Below, piece by piece: positions 52,522-61,486 of a stretch of 64,000 nt of DNA. A program made the position numbers and the translations under genes. The stretch's first letter is position 1, and each line of letters begins with the position of its first letter. Location of the stretch: NCBI RefSeq assembly GCF_041154485.1, contig NZ_AP028669.1, positions 2,418,001 to 2,482,000 on the forward strand, written 5' to 3'. The notes under the pieces are model-generated. The model had not been told where the DNA came from and ran no database searches. It saw only the letters and a list, made by a program, of their open reading frames with translations. The DNA is from Variovorax sp. V93. Lineage in GTDB: Bacteria; Pseudomonadota; Gammaproteobacteria; Burkholderiales; Burkholderiaceae_C.

Positions 52522-53117
52522 ACGCGCCTCGCCGCCTCCTAACCTGCCGGGCTGCATCCCTCGGGCGCCGGCGCCTGCTTGCCGCGAGCGCGCTGGCGTG
52601 GCTGGGTGTGCCTCCGGCCCGCGCGAACGACAGCACCGGCCCGGTGATGCCGGCGGTGGCGGCCCCGGCCCTGCCGCTGCGGCGCCATGATGGCGCCGCG
52701 CCGATGCTCGCGGCGCAGCTCCAAGGCAGCCTGACGGCCGTTCAACTGATGTTCACCGGTTGCAGCACGGTCTGCCCGATTCAGGGGGCCTTGTTCTCGA
52801 CGCTGCAGGCGGCATTGCTGACCGAGCGCAATGCAGCGGTGCGTCTGCTGTCGCTGAGCATCGATCCGCTGGCCGACGACCCCGCGGCATTGAGCGCTTG
52901 GCTGCGGCGTTTTGGCGCAAGACCGACGTGGAGCGCGGCGGCGCCAGCCCCCGAAGCACTCGACTCGATGTTCAGGCTTTTCACGGGAGGCGCGGCAGCG
53001 GGCGACCGGCATACCGGCCAGGTTTATCTGTTCGATCGCCGCGCCCGCCTGGTCTGGCGTACCAGCGAACTGCCGCCTGCCGAAGAGGTCATGGCCGGCT
53101 TGCGACAGATTGGATAG
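52518..53117 (+). CDS. SCO1/SenC-like copper chaperone
   Basis: This encodes 199 residues. The N-terminus has a twin-arginine-like or Sec leader (GRRRLLAASALAWLG). The thioredoxin-like fold has the copper-binding C82xxxC86 (FTGCSTVCPIQ) and a distant H165 (GDRHTGQVYLFD), the three ligands of SCO proteins. SCO proteins deliver copper to cuproenzymes. Placed directly behind a copper radical oxidase and a cytochrome, it probably loads the oxidase. It overlaps the cytochrome stop by ATGA. Confidence 0.85.
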   Translation: MNAPRRLLTCRAASLGRRRLLAASALAWLGVPPARANDSTGPVMPAVAAPALPLRRHDGAAPMLAAQLQGSLTAVQLMFTGCSTVCPIQGALFSTLQAALLTERNAAVRLLSLSIDPLADDPAALSAWLRRFGARPTWSAAAPAPEALDSMFRLFTGGAAAGDRHTGQVYLFDRRARLVWRTSELPPAEEVMAGLRQIG

Positions 53118-53220
53118 CGGGGGGCAGCTGTGCGAAAGTCTGCAGGCAGGTTCTGCGGACCGGGACTCGTGGCCCCTGTTCAGCGCGCAAGTTCTTGAGA
53201 GCTCACGGCTTCCTGGATGT

Positions 53221-53322
53221 TAGGTTGACGAGCCTTACCCCTGGCACTGACTACGCAGTTAGGGCTGCTTGGTTCCCCACCTGACCCGGTTGGCCACTTC
53301 ACCATGCAGGGAGGCCCGTCAA
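53221..53322 (-). ncRNA. ffs: Signal recognition particle RNA (4.5S type)
   Basis: On the minus strand the conserved apical part reads GGTCAGGT-GG-GGAA-CC-AAGCAGCC. This is the SRP asymmetric loop and GGAA tetraloop with a compensated two-pair change from E. coli (CC/GG to GG/CC). The outer ends TTTGACGGGCCT and AGGCTCGTCAA pair. TACAAT at 53328-53333 is a good -10. The ends are approximate. It binds Ffh to target membrane proteins. It is divergent from dnaX. Confidence 0.88.
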
Positions 53323-53340
53323 AGGCTATTGTAACCCCCC

Positions 53341-53430
53341 AGGCTGCGCGCACTTCGTGTCGCTTCGCCCACCCCCCTGCTGGGGGCGATACCAGCGGCC
53401 CGGCGGAGCTGGTTCCGCGGTATCCCGCGA
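53341..53430. repeat. REP-like hairpin cluster between ffs and dnaX
   Basis: Two hairpins, CCCCC-TGCT-GGGGG (53373-53386) and ACCAGC/GCTGGT (53391-53413), lie within GC-rich non-coding DNA. The arrangement is reminiscent of the repetitive intergenic elements common in Comamonadaceae. It could also shape the dnaX leader. Confidence 0.4.
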
Positions 53431-53500
53431 AAAGACAGGGGCCTTTTTTGATTGCGGGGTGGGGCCGAGGACCCGCCTCGCGCCTTTTAGAATGCCCGCA

Positions 53501-55360
53501 ATGTCTTATCTCGTGCTCGCTCGCAAGTTCCGTCCGAAAACCTTCGGTGAGATGGTTGGCCAGGGGCACGTGGTGCAGGCGCTCGAGAACGCGTTGACCA
53601 CGCAGCGCCTGCATCACGCCTATCTTTTCACCGGGACGCGGGGCGTGGGCAAGACCACCGTCTCGCGTATCCTGGCCAAGTCGCTCAATTGCCAGGGGCC
53701 GGACGGGCAGGGCGGCATCACGGCCACGCCTTGCGGGGTGTGCCAGGCCTGCAAGGACATCGATTCGGGCCGTTTCGTCGACTACACCGAACTCGACGCG
53801 GCATCGAACCGCGGCGTGGACGAGGTGCAGTCGCTGCTCGAGCAGGCGGTCTACAAGCCGGTGCAGGGGCGCTTCAAGGTCTTCATGATCGACGAAGTGC
53901 ACATGCTCACCAACACCGCGTTCAACGCGATGCTGAAGACGCTCGAGGAGCCGCCGGAATACCTCAAGTTCGTGCTCGCCACCACCGATCCGCAGAAGGT
54001 GCCGGTCACGGTGCTGTCGCGCTGCCTGCAGTTCAACCTGCGGCCGATGGCGCCCGAGACGGTGCTGGAGCACCTCACGGGCGTGTTGCAGGCCGAGCAG
54101 GTGCCGGCCGAGCCGCAGGCGCTGCGCCTGCTGGCACGTGCGGCGCGCGGCTCGATGCGCGATGCGCTGTCGCTCACCGACCAGGCCATCGCGTTCGGCA
54201 ACGGTGAACTGCTCGAAAGCGGCGTGCGCCAGATGCTCGGCAGCGTGGACCGCGGCCATGTGTTCAAGCTGATCGAGGCGCTGGCACTGGGCGATGGCAG
54301 GACGGTGGTCGACACCTCCGAGGCGCTGCGGCGCGACGGCATGTCGGCCGCGTCCACGCTGGAAGAAATGACCGCCGTGCTGCAGGCCATGGCCGTGCTG
54401 CAGGCAGTGCCCTCGCGGGCCGAATCGGCCGATTCGGCGACCGATCCCGACGCCGCCGACACGGCGCGCCTCGCGTCGCTGATGCCGGCCGACGAAACCC
54501 AGCTGCTCTACAGCCTGTGCCTGCACGGGCGCGGCGAACTGGGCCTGGCGCCCGACGAATACGCGGCGCTGACCATGGTGCTGTTGCGGCTTCTGGCTTT
54601 CAAGCCTTCCAACGCGGCCGCTGCTTCGGCCTCCGCGGAAAAAAAAACTCTGAATGAAGCCGCCCGGGCGGTTTCGGTCCCTGCGGCCGTGGCACCGGCT
54701 CATCAGCACACGGCGGTGATCGCCGCGCCGCCAGCGTCGAATCCCCCCGCTGCGCCGGTACCTCGATCCAACCCGGCGCCGGCCGGCCAGCGCCTGGCCG
54801 TGGTCAGCGAGCCGGTGCGGCAGGGCGGGGCCCGGGCTTCCGCCGAGGCCGAACCCTCGCCGGCTGCGGAAGCGCCGCGGGTGCTTGCCGTTCCGATGCG
54901 CGTGCAGCCGCCGCCGAGCCAGCGCGACGCGCCGCGCCCCGACGAGCAGCGCGGCCCGGCGCCGCCCATTCCGCCGAGCGAGGACGGCGACTTCTGGCAC
55001 GCCACGGTCACGCAGATGATCGCGGCCGAGAGCATCAACGCGCTGGCGCGCGAGCTCGCGCTCCAGTCGCAGCTGGTGGCGCGCGATGTCGACCAGTGGA
55101 TACTTCGCGTCGAGCGCGAGCTGCTCAACCAGCCTTCGGCCCGCGAGAAGCTCACCGATGCGCTGGCGGCGCTCGGCCACGGCGTGAAGCTCGCGATCGA
55201 GATCGGCGCCGTGGTCGACAGCCCCGCGCGCCGCAACAAGCAGGCGGCCGACGAGCGCCAGCGCGTGGCCGAGGAGGCCATCCGCAGCGATCCCGAAGTA
55301 CAGATGCTGATGCGCGAATTCGATGCGAAGATCGTGCCCGGAACACTCAAGCCCGCCTGA
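53501..55360 (+). CDS. dnaX: DNA polymerase III subunits tau and gamma
   Basis: This encodes 619 residues from the ATG at 53501 (an ATG at 53492 adds three). It has the MSYLVLARKFRPKTF start, Walker A GTRGVGKTT, a zinc-binding CQGPDGQ...CGVCQAC set, FMIDEVHMLT (Walker B) and sensor 1 LATTDPQKVP. A Pro/Ala linker and the tau-specific C-terminal domain follow. It loads the beta clamp. A run of nine A at 54639-54647 can shift the frame; both other frames stop within 12 bases, so a short gamma form of about 385 residues can be made. It is followed by ybaB and recR. Confidence 0.95.
   Translation: MSYLVLARKFRPKTFGEMVGQGHVVQALENALTTQRLHHAYLFTGTRGVGKTTVSRILAKSLNCQGPDGQGGITATPCGVCQACKDIDSGRFVDYTELDAASNRGVDEVQSLLEQAVYKPVQGRFKVFMIDEVHMLTNTAFNAMLKTLEEPPEYLKFVLATTDPQKVPVTVLSRCLQFNLRPMAPETVLEHLTGVLQAEQVPAEPQALRLLARAARGSMRDALSLTDQAIAFGNGELLESGVRQMLGSVDRGHVFKLIEALALGDGRTVVDTSEALRRDGMSAASTLEEMTAVLQAMAVLQAVPSRAESADSATDPDAADTARLASLMPADETQLLYSLCLHGRGELGLAPDEYAALTMVLLRLLAFKPSNAAAASASAEKKTLNEAARAVSVPAAVAPAHQHTAVIAAPPASNPPAAPVPRSNPAPAGQRLAVVSEPVRQGGARASAEAEPSPAAEAPRVLAVPMRVQPPPSQRDAPRPDEQRGPAPPIPPSEDGDFWHATVTQMIAAESINALARELALQSQLVARDVDQWILRVERELLNQPSAREKLTDALAALGHGVKLAIEIGAVVDSPARRNKQAADERQRVAEEAIRSDPEVQMLMREFDAKIVPGTLKPA
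54639..54657 (+). promoter_or_regulatory. A9 slippage site in dnaX with stops in both other frames
   Basis: Nine A residues (54639-54647) are followed by CTCTGAATGA. The -1 frame reads AAC TCT GAA TGA (stop 54655-54657) and the other frame reads CTC TGA (stop 54651-54653). Thermus-type dnaX uses transcriptional slippage on an A9 run in the same position to make gamma. Confidence 0.7.
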
Positions 55361-55457
55361 CTGAACGCCACTGAAAAACCGTGCCGGCTCTTGCGGCATT
55401 CGGCATCGGCCGCCATCTCTCTTATCCTTCATCCATCTCAACCAATCAGGACCAACG

Positions 55458-55790
55458 ATGTTCAACAAAGGACAACTGGCCGGCCTCATGAAGCAGGCGC
55501 AGGCAATGCAGGACAACCTCAAGAAGGCCCAGGAAGAACTGGCCACCATCGAGGTCGAAGGCGAGTCGGGTGCGGGCCTCGTGAAGGTCGTGATGACCTG
55601 CAAGCACGACGTCAAGCGCATCACCATCGACCCGAGCCTCCTGGCCGATGACAAGGACATGCTCGAAGACCTCGTGGCCGCCGCCTTCAATGCCGCGGTG
55701 CGCAAGGCCGAGGAAACCAGCGAACAGAAGATGGGCAAGCTCACCGCGGGCATGCCGGGCCTTCCGCCCGGCATGAAGCTGCCGTTCTGA
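55458..55790 (+). CDS. YbaB/EbfC nucleoid-associated protein
   Basis: This encodes 110 residues. It begins [28 protein letters not shown] (read in two parts), then [23 protein letters not shown], also two parts, and ends [13 protein letters not shown], the hallmark of YbaB/EbfC. The dimer binds DNA and may guide RecR or shape the nucleoid. The order dnaX-ybaB-recR is conserved in many bacteria, and recR starts 8 bp later. Confidence 0.95.
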   Translation: MFNKGQLAGLMKQAQAMQDNLKKAQEELATIEVEGESGAGLVKVVMTCKHDVKRITIDPSLLADDKDMLEDLVAAAFNAAVRKAEETSEQKMGKLTAGMPGLPPGMKLPF

Positions 55791-55797
55791 GCCATTG

Positions 55798-56388
55798 ATG
55801 GCCGACGCCAGTTCGCTTGACGCCCTGGTCGATGCGCTGCGCCGCCTGCCCGGCGTCGGCGTCAAGTCGGCCTCGCGCATGGCCTTCCACTTGCTGCAGC
55901 ACGACCGCGAGGGCGCACAGCTGCTTGCGCGCGCCTTGCAGCAGGCGGCCGGCAACGTGCGGCATTGCGAGCGCTGCAACACCTTCACCGAAGCACCAGT
56001 CTGCAACGTGTGCCTGGACACGCGCCGCGACGCAGGCAAGCTCTGCGTGGTCGAGACGCCGGCCGACCAGGCCGCGCTCGAGCGCACCGGGGCCTTCCGC
56101 GGCTACTACTTCGTGCTGATGGGCAAGCTCAGCCCGCTCGACGGCATCGGGCCCAAGGACATCGGTTTGCAGAAGCTCTTCGACCGCGCGCTGGACGGCA
56201 CCGTGAGCGAGGTGATCCTGGCCACCAACTTCACGGCAGAGGGCGAAGCCACCGCGCACGTGATCGGCGAAGCGCTCCGGCAGCGGGGCCTGAACGTGAC
56301 GCGCCTCGCGCGCGGCGTGCCCGCGGGCAGCGAACTCGAATACGTGGATCTCGGGACCATCGCGCATGCCCTGGTGGACCGCCGATAG
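55798..56388 (+). CDS. recR: Recombination protein RecR
   Basis: This encodes 196 residues. The helix-hairpin-helix [20 protein letters not shown] comes first, then a zinc finger ([16 protein letters not shown]) and a Toprim domain with [15 protein letters not shown] and [18 protein letters not shown]. RecR works with RecO/RecF to load RecA on gaps. The start is the ATG at 55798, directly after ybaB. Confidence 0.96.
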   Translation: MADASSLDALVDALRRLPGVGVKSASRMAFHLLQHDREGAQLLARALQQAAGNVRHCERCNTFTEAPVCNVCLDTRRDAGKLCVVETPADQAALERTGAFRGYYFVLMGKLSPLDGIGPKDIGLQKLFDRALDGTVSEVILATNFTAEGEATAHVIGEALRQRGLNVTRLARGVPAGSELEYVDLGTIAHALVDRR

Positions 56389-56439
56389 CGCGCAGCGGCC
56401 GCTGCAGCCGCTGCGCTGAACGCAGACAAGCAACCCCCC

Positions 56440-56832
56440 ATGACTTTTTCCTTGCTCACCGTCGCTTATTGGTGCGTGTTCATCGCCTGCGGCCTGCCGT
56501 ATTTCGCGGCATGGATCGCCAAGGCCGGCAGCTTTGGTCCGCGCGACAACGTGCAGCCGCGCGACTGGGCCGCAAGGCAAAGCGGCTGGCGGGCGCGCGC
56601 CAACAGCGCGCAGGCCAACAGCTTCGAAGGCCTTCCGTTCTTCATCGGCGCGGTGATCATTGCGCATCAGCTCGGCGCCAATCAGGCGCGGCTCGACATG
56701 CTGGCGGTGGCCTATGTCGTACTGCGTGTGATCTATATCGCGGTCTATATCAAGGGCATCGGCTCCGTGCGCAGTGCGGTCTGGGCGCTCGGTTTCGTGG
56801 TCAATATCGCGATCCTTTTTCTCGCGCGCTAA
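56440..56832 (+). CDS. MAPEG-family membrane protein
   Basis: This encodes 130 residues with four predicted helices. The MAPEG pattern is visible: FGPRDNVQPRDW, ARANSAQANSFEGLPFFIGAV (the Asn/Glu block) and VLRVIYIAVYIKG. Eukaryotic members act on glutathione conjugates and eicosanoids; bacterial roles are mostly unknown. It stands 51 bp after recR and could belong to that transcript. Confidence 0.88.
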   Translation: MTFSLLTVAYWCVFIACGLPYFAAWIAKAGSFGPRDNVQPRDWAARQSGWRARANSAQANSFEGLPFFIGAVIIAHQLGANQARLDMLAVAYVVLRVIYIAVYIKGIGSVRSAVWALGFVVNIAILFLAR

Positions 56833-57002
56833 GAGCGAAAAAAGCCTCTGTGCCAGCGCGCAGCAGGCCGTTTGGCACAGGCCTCGCGGAGGTCTTCATG
56901 CTTACGTGGAAACCCGCACGGGATGACCCCGATGCAGGCAACGGGGGCGCACCCCTAAGCTCGATTCAGTCCACCAGAATCAAGCGCCCGCAGGATTGCT
57001 CC

Positions 57003-58037
57003 ATGCTCCACCGCAGAACCCTCATGACAGTCTCCGCAGTCGCTGCGGCAACCATCGCGCTGCCGCGGGTTTTTGCGCAAGCCAAGCTCGAGAAGACGAA
57101 GATTTCCATCGCAGTGGGCGGCAAGGCGGCGTTCTACTATTTGCCGCTCACCATCTCCGAACAGCTCGGCTACTTCAAGGCCGAAGGCCTCGACGTCGAG
57201 ATCTCCGATTTCGCCGGCGGCGCACGCGCGCTGCAAGCCGTGGTGGGCGGATCGGCGGACGTATGCTCCGGCGCCTACGAGCACACCATCAACCTGCAGG
57301 CCAAGAACCAGTTTTTCCAGGCCTTCGTGCTCCAGGGCCGCGCGCCGCAGATCGCGGTGGGGGTGTCGACCAAGAACATGGCGGGCTACACCGGCATTCC
57401 CGATCTCAAGGGCAAGAAGATCGGCGTCTCGGCGCCGGGCTCCTCGACCAACATGGTGGCCAACCTGGTGCTGTCGCGCGGCGGCCTCAAGGCCAGCGAC
57501 GTGAGCTACATCGGCGTGGGCGTGGCGGCCGGCGCGCTCACGGCGCTGCGCTCGGGCCAGATCGACGCCATCAGCAACACCGACCCCGTCATGACCATGC
57601 TCGAGCAGAAGGGCGACGTGAAGATCATCAGCGACACGCGCACGCTCAAGGGCACGCAGCAGGTGTTCGGCGGGCCGATGCCTGCCGCCTGCCTCTATGC
57701 GCCGGTCGACTTCATCCAGAAGAATCCCAACACCTGCCAGGCGCTGGCCAATGCGATCGTGCACGGCCTCAAGTGGCTGCAGACCGCCGGCCCGGGCGAC
57801 ATCATCAAGACAGTGCCCGAAACCTACCTGCTCGGCGACCGCGCGCTGTACCTCGCGTCCTTCGACAAGGTGCGCGAATCGATCGCCACCGACGGCCTCG
57901 TGCCGGCCGACGGTCCCAAGACGGCGCTCACCGCGATCTCGAGCTTCGACACCGCAGTGAAGCCCGACAAGATCGATCTCACGAAGACCTACACCAACGA
58001 TTTTGCAAGGCGCGCGAAAGACAGGTTCAAAGCCTGA
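57003..58037 (+). CDS. ABC transporter substrate-binding protein (NMT1/SsuA-like)
   Basis: This encodes 344 residues with a twin-arginine-like leader (HRRTLMTVSAVAAATIALPRVFAQ, quoted in two parts: HRRTLMTVSAVAAA and TIALPRVFAQ). The body has the NMT1/THI5-like fold: YYLPLTISEQLGYFKAEGLDV (read as YYLPLTISEQLGYF and KAEGLDV), GGARALQAVVGGSADV and GVSAPGSSTNMVANLVL. It captures a small organic ligand (nitrate, sulfonate, taurine, pyrimidine or aromatic type); which one cannot be said. It is followed by an internal terminator and then the ATPase and permease genes. Confidence 0.85.
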   Translation: MLHRRTLMTVSAVAAATIALPRVFAQAKLEKTKISIAVGGKAAFYYLPLTISEQLGYFKAEGLDVEISDFAGGARALQAVVGGSADVCSGAYEHTINLQAKNQFFQAFVLQGRAPQIAVGVSTKNMAGYTGIPDLKGKKIGVSAPGSSTNMVANLVLSRGGLKASDVSYIGVGVAAGALTALRSGQIDAISNTDPVMTMLEQKGDVKIISDTRTLKGTQQVFGGPMPAACLYAPVDFIQKNPNTCQALANAIVHGLKWLQTAGPGDIIKTVPETYLLGDRALYLASFDKVRESIATDGLVPADGPKTALTAISSFDTAVKPDKIDLTKTYTNDFARRAKDRFKA

Positions 58038-58055
58038 TTCCGAACGTCCCCGCGA

Positions 58056-58078
58056 CCCGGCTTCGGCCGGGTTTTTTC
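58056..58078 (+). terminator. Terminator after the substrate-binding protein
   Basis: CCCGGC-TTCG-GCCGGG is followed by six T. It lies 18 bp after the stop codon and 12 bp before the ATPase gene, so it probably attenuates the downstream genes and keeps the binding protein in excess. Confidence 0.85.
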
Positions 58079-58090
58079 TTGTGGCGGCCA

Positions 58091-59008
58091 ATGCCAGAAT
58101 TCTCGCCAGACATGTCCGACTACGCACTCGAGCTTCTCTCCATCAGCTGCACCTTCCATTCGAAGGACGACCCGGGCCAGCGCTACACCGCGGTGGCCGA
58201 CACTACGCTGCGCGTGCGGGCCGGAGAATTCGTCTCGGTGGTGGGCCCCACGGGCTGCGGCAAGTCGACCCTGCTGAACGTGGGCGCGGGCCTGCTCGAG
58301 CCGTCGTCGGGTGCCGTCAAGGTCTTCGGCCAGACGCTCGCGGGCGTGAATGCGCGCGCCGGCTACATGTTCCAGACCGAGGCACTGATGCCGTGGCGAA
58401 GCGCCATCGACAACGTGATGGTGGGGCTGCAGTACCGCGGCGTGCCCGATGCCGATGCGCGCGGGCAGGCCGAGGCCTGGCTCTCTCGCGTGGGCCTCTC
58501 GGGCTTTGGCGACCGCTATCCGCACCAGCTCTCGGGCGGCATGCGCAAGCGCGTGGCGCTCGCGCAGACGCTGGTGCTCGACCCCGACATCATCCTCATG
58601 GACGAGCCCTTCAGCGCGCTCGACATCCAGACGCGCCAGCTGATGGAGAACGAGGTGCTCGAACTCTGGAGCGCGCCGAGCGAGGGCCGCCGGGCCGCCC
58701 CAAGGCAGGAGCTCACCCCCTCGGGGGGTGGGCGCACAGCGCCCGGGGGCTCGCACGGACGGAAGGCAGTGCTCTTTATCACGCATGACCTCGACGAGGC
58801 CATTGCGATGAGCGACCGCGTGGTGGTGCTGTCGGCCGGGCCGGCCACGCATCCGATCGGCGAGTTCGCGATCGATCTTGCGCGCCCGCGCGACGTGGCC
58901 GAGGTGCGCACGCAGCCGCGCTTCGTCGAGCTGCACACGCAGATCTGGGAGGTGCTGCGCGACGAAGTGCTCAAGGGCTATGCGCAGCAGCTGAGGAAGG
59001 CCGCATGA
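58091..59008 (+). CDS. ABC transporter ATP-binding protein (nitrate/sulfonate/taurine type) with an insertion
   Basis: This encodes 305 residues from the ATG at 58091 (an ATG at 58112 is an alternative). Walker A is GPTGCGKST, the Q-loop is MFQTEALMPWRSA, the signature is LSGGMRKRVALAQ, Walker B is IILMDEPFSALD and the H-loop is LFITHDLDEA. Between Walker B and the H-loop an extra stretch of about 28 residues (SEGRRAAPRQELTPSGGGRT and on) has no counterpart in usual homologues. Its DNA is hairpin-rich and repeat-like. It overlaps the permease start by ATGA. Confidence 0.88.
   Translation: MPEFSPDMSDYALELLSISCTFHSKDDPGQRYTAVADTTLRVRAGEFVSVVGPTGCGKSTLLNVGAGLLEPSSGAVKVFGQTLAGVNARAGYMFQTEALMPWRSAIDNVMVGLQYRGVPDADARGQAEAWLSRVGLSGFGDRYPHQLSGGMRKRVALAQTLVLDPDIILMDEPFSALDIQTRQLMENEVLELWSAPSEGRRAAPRQELTPSGGGRTAPGGSHGRKAVLFITHDLDEAIAMSDRVVVLSAGPATHPIGEFAIDLARPRDVAEVRTQPRFVELHTQIWEVLRDEVLKGYAQQLRKAA
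58678..58764. repeat. Hairpin-rich repeat-like insertion inside the ABC ATPase gene
   Basis: It contains CACCCCC/GGGGGTG (58714-58730) and GGGCG/CGCCC (58730-58744), with GC-rich flanks. The style matches small intergenic repeat units of this group. It stays in frame with the gene. Confidence 0.5.
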
Positions 59009-59838
59009 TGCCGCGCCTGAACGAACGCAACGCGCGCTTCTGGCAGCTGGTGCTGCTCGCGATCATCCTGGTGGGCTGGCACCTGGCTTCGCGCAACCAG
59101 CAGGTGGCTTTCTTCCTGGGTGAGCCGATCCAGGTGGCGGGGCGCATCTGGAGCTGGTTCCTGCCGTTCGAGGTGCCGCCGAACCTGCTGTTTCCTGAAG
59201 GCCTGAAAGGCAATGCCGACATCTACCGGCACCTGGGCACCACGCTGCTCGAGACGGTGCTGGCCTTCGGCATCGGCACCGTGCTCGGGCTGGCCTGCGG
59301 GCTCTGGCTGGCGCTGGCACCCACCGCGAGCCTGATCCTCGACCCCTACATCAAGGCCGCCAATTCCATGCCGCGCGTGATCCTCGCGCCCATCTTCGCG
59401 CTGTGGTTCGGCCTGGGCATCTGGAGCAAGGTGGCGCTGGCCGTCACGCTGGTGTTCTTCATCGTGTTCTTCAACGTCTACCAGGGCGTGCGCGAGGTGA
59501 GCCCGGTGGTGCTGGCCAACGCGAAGATGCTCGGCGCCAACCAGCGGCAACTGCTTCGCACGGTCTACCTGCCGAGCGCGACGAGCTGGGTGTTCTCGAG
59601 CCTGCACACCTCGGTGGGCCTGGCCTTCGTCGGCGCGGTGGTCGGTGAGTACCTGGGCTCGGCACGCGGCGTGGGCTACCTGATCCTCCAGGCCGAGGGC
59701 ACCTTCGACGTGAACACCGTCTTTGCCGGCATCGTGGTGCTGACAGGCTTTGCGCTCTTGCTCGACGGCCTGGTCGGCCTGATCGAGAAGCGGCTGATGA
59801 AGTGGCAGCCGCGCAGCGGCGAAACCGAAAAGCTCTAG
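59005..59838 (+). CDS. ABC transporter permease (SsuC/TauC type)
   Basis: This encodes 277 residues with about six membrane helices. The EAA-type loop is seen in VREVSPVVLANAKMLGANQRQLLRTVYLPSA (quoted as REVSPVVLANAKMLGANQ and LLRTVYLPSA), and IKAANSMPRVILAPIFALWFG is typical of the family. It forms the channel with the upstream ATPase. It starts within the ATPase stop (ATGA). Confidence 0.93.
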   Translation: MMPRLNERNARFWQLVLLAIILVGWHLASRNQQVAFFLGEPIQVAGRIWSWFLPFEVPPNLLFPEGLKGNADIYRHLGTTLLETVLAFGIGTVLGLACGLWLALAPTASLILDPYIKAANSMPRVILAPIFALWFGLGIWSKVALAVTLVFFIVFFNVYQGVREVSPVVLANAKMLGANQRQLLRTVYLPSATSWVFSSLHTSVGLAFVGAVVGEYLGSARGVGYLILQAEGTFDVNTVFAGIVVLTGFALLLDGLVGLIEKRLMKWQPRSGETEKL

Positions 59839-59875
59839 CGCAGCGCCTCGGTTGCCGCCGGCTCGCAGGCAAGGC

Positions 59876-61486
59876 TCAGCGCTTTTTCTTCGACGGCGTG
59901 CCGCCGCGCTTCTCGCGTACCACCTGCTTGCTTGCCGGCGTCTTCACCACCACGTTGCGGCCGCGCGCGGCAACCGCTTTCACCTGGCTGCCGCCGCGCT
60001 TGTCGGCAACGGCGGCTCGGCCGTGCGCCCGTGCCGCGCCCGATCCGACGCGCGCTTCGGGCGCAGCACGAACCGGCAGATACACCACCACGCTGTAGCC
60101 GCGCTTGAACGCGTGGTTGAGCTTGACGTCGTTCCACTCGGCCACGCTGTCGGGCTTGAGCTTGTAGCGGCGCGCGATGCTGGCCACGCTGTCGTTGCGT
60201 CCGGCCTTGACGGTGGTGCGGCGATTGACGATTTCGGGCTGGAAGCTCAGGTGGCCGCTGTCCGCCACCAGTGCCGTCACGTCCTCCTTGACGCGGGCGC
60301 TGCGCGGCACGATGAGCGTCGAGCCGGCCTTGATGAGCATGCGCGGCGGGATGCTGTTGAGCGCGCGCAGGTCGGCCTCGCTCATGCCCGAGCGCTGGGC
60401 CGCATCGGCCACCGTCATCGTGTTGGGAACCACCCATGCCGTCCAGCTGGCGTACTGGCCTTGCGAGTACGCATCGAAGTTGCGCTGGAACACGGCCGCG
60501 TTGTCCCAGGGCAGGAGGATCTGCGGCGTGCCGGCCGCCAGCAGCACGGGCTTGTGCGCGGCCGGATTGAGGGCGCGGAAGTCTTCGAGGCGGATGTCGG
60601 CCAGCTTGGCGGCGAGTTCGACGTCGAGGTCGCGCGTGAGCGTCACGGTCTGGAAGTACGGGTGGTTCGCGATCAGCGGCAGCTCGGTGTTGAACGCCTG
60701 CGGATTGGCCACGATGTTCTTCACCGCCTGCAGCTTGGGCACGTAGAGCCGCGTTTCGGCCGGCATGGAAAGATCGCTGTAGGTGGTGGGCAGGCCCAGG
60801 CGCTGGTTCTTGGCGATCGCGCGGCTCACGCTGCCTTCGCCCCAGTTGTAGGCGGCCAGGGCGAGCTGCCAGTCGCCGAACATGCCGTAGAGCTTTTGCA
60901 GGTAGTCGAGTGCGGCGCGCGTCGAGGCCACCACATCGCGCCTGTCGTCGCGGAAGATGTTCTGCTTGAGGTCGAAGTCGGTGCCGGTGGCGGGCATGAA
61001 CTGCCACATGCCCGCGGCGCGCGCGCTGGAAATGGCCTGCGGGTTGAACGCGCTCTCGATGTACGGCAGCAGCGCGAGCTCGGTCGGCATGTTGCGCCGC
61101 TCGAGTTCCTCGACGATGTGGAAGATGTACTTGTTCGAGCGCTCGGTCATGCGCTGGATGTAGTCGGGCCGGCTGGCATACCACTGCTCGCGGTCGCGCA
61201 CCAGGTCGCTCTCGAGGTTCGGCATCTTGAAGCCGCGGCGGATGCGGTCCCACATGTCGGCGGGCGGCGCCAGCGTGACGACGCTCTGCGAATGGGCTTC
61301 GCTGCTGGTGATGGGAGTGAGCGGGCCACCCGGGTAGACCGGCGCGGCGCTGCCGGAGGCCTTGGCGCCGGTGCCGCCGGCGGAGGATGGCGCGGATGCG
61401 GCGGTGGAGGAAGACGAGCTGGTGGTGCCCGCGCAGCCCGCGAGCAACAGTGAGCCTGCAAGGCAGACAGCAGCGATAAGTTTCAT
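59876..61486 (-). CDS. mltD: Membrane-bound lytic murein transglycosylase D with LysM repeats
   Basis: This encodes 536 residues from the ATG at 61486, which overlaps the gloB stop as ATGA; an ATG at 61504 is less likely. A lipobox LLAGC anchors it. The SLT domain has the catalytic Glu in [13 protein letters not shown] and [10 protein letters not shown]. LysM-like segments occupy about 330-480 ([35 protein letters not shown]). The C-terminus is basic. It cuts peptidoglycan glycans to 1,6-anhydro ends. Confidence 0.94.
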   Translation of the reverse strand: MKLIAAVCLAGSLLLAGCAGTTSSSSSTAASAPSSAGGTGAKASGSAAPVYPGGPLTPITSSEAHSQSVVTLAPPADMWDRIRRGFKMPNLESDLVRDREQWYASRPDYIQRMTERSNKYIFHIVEELERRNMPTELALLPYIESAFNPQAISSARAAGMWQFMPATGTDFDLKQNIFRDDRRDVVASTRAALDYLQKLYGMFGDWQLALAAYNWGEGSVSRAIAKNQRLGLPTTYSDLSMPAETRLYVPKLQAVKNIVANPQAFNTELPLIANHPYFQTVTLTRDLDVELAAKLADIRLEDFRALNPAAHKPVLLAAGTPQILLPWDNAAVFQRNFDAYSQGQYASWTAWVVPNTMTVADAAQRSGMSEADLRALNSIPPRMLIKAGSTLIVPRSARVKEDVTALVADSGHLSFQPEIVNRRTTVKAGRNDSVASIARRYKLKPDSVAEWNDVKLNHAFKRGYSVVVYLPVRAAPEARVGSGAARAHGRAAVADKRGGSQVKAVAARGRNVVVKTPASKQVVREKRGGTPSKKKR

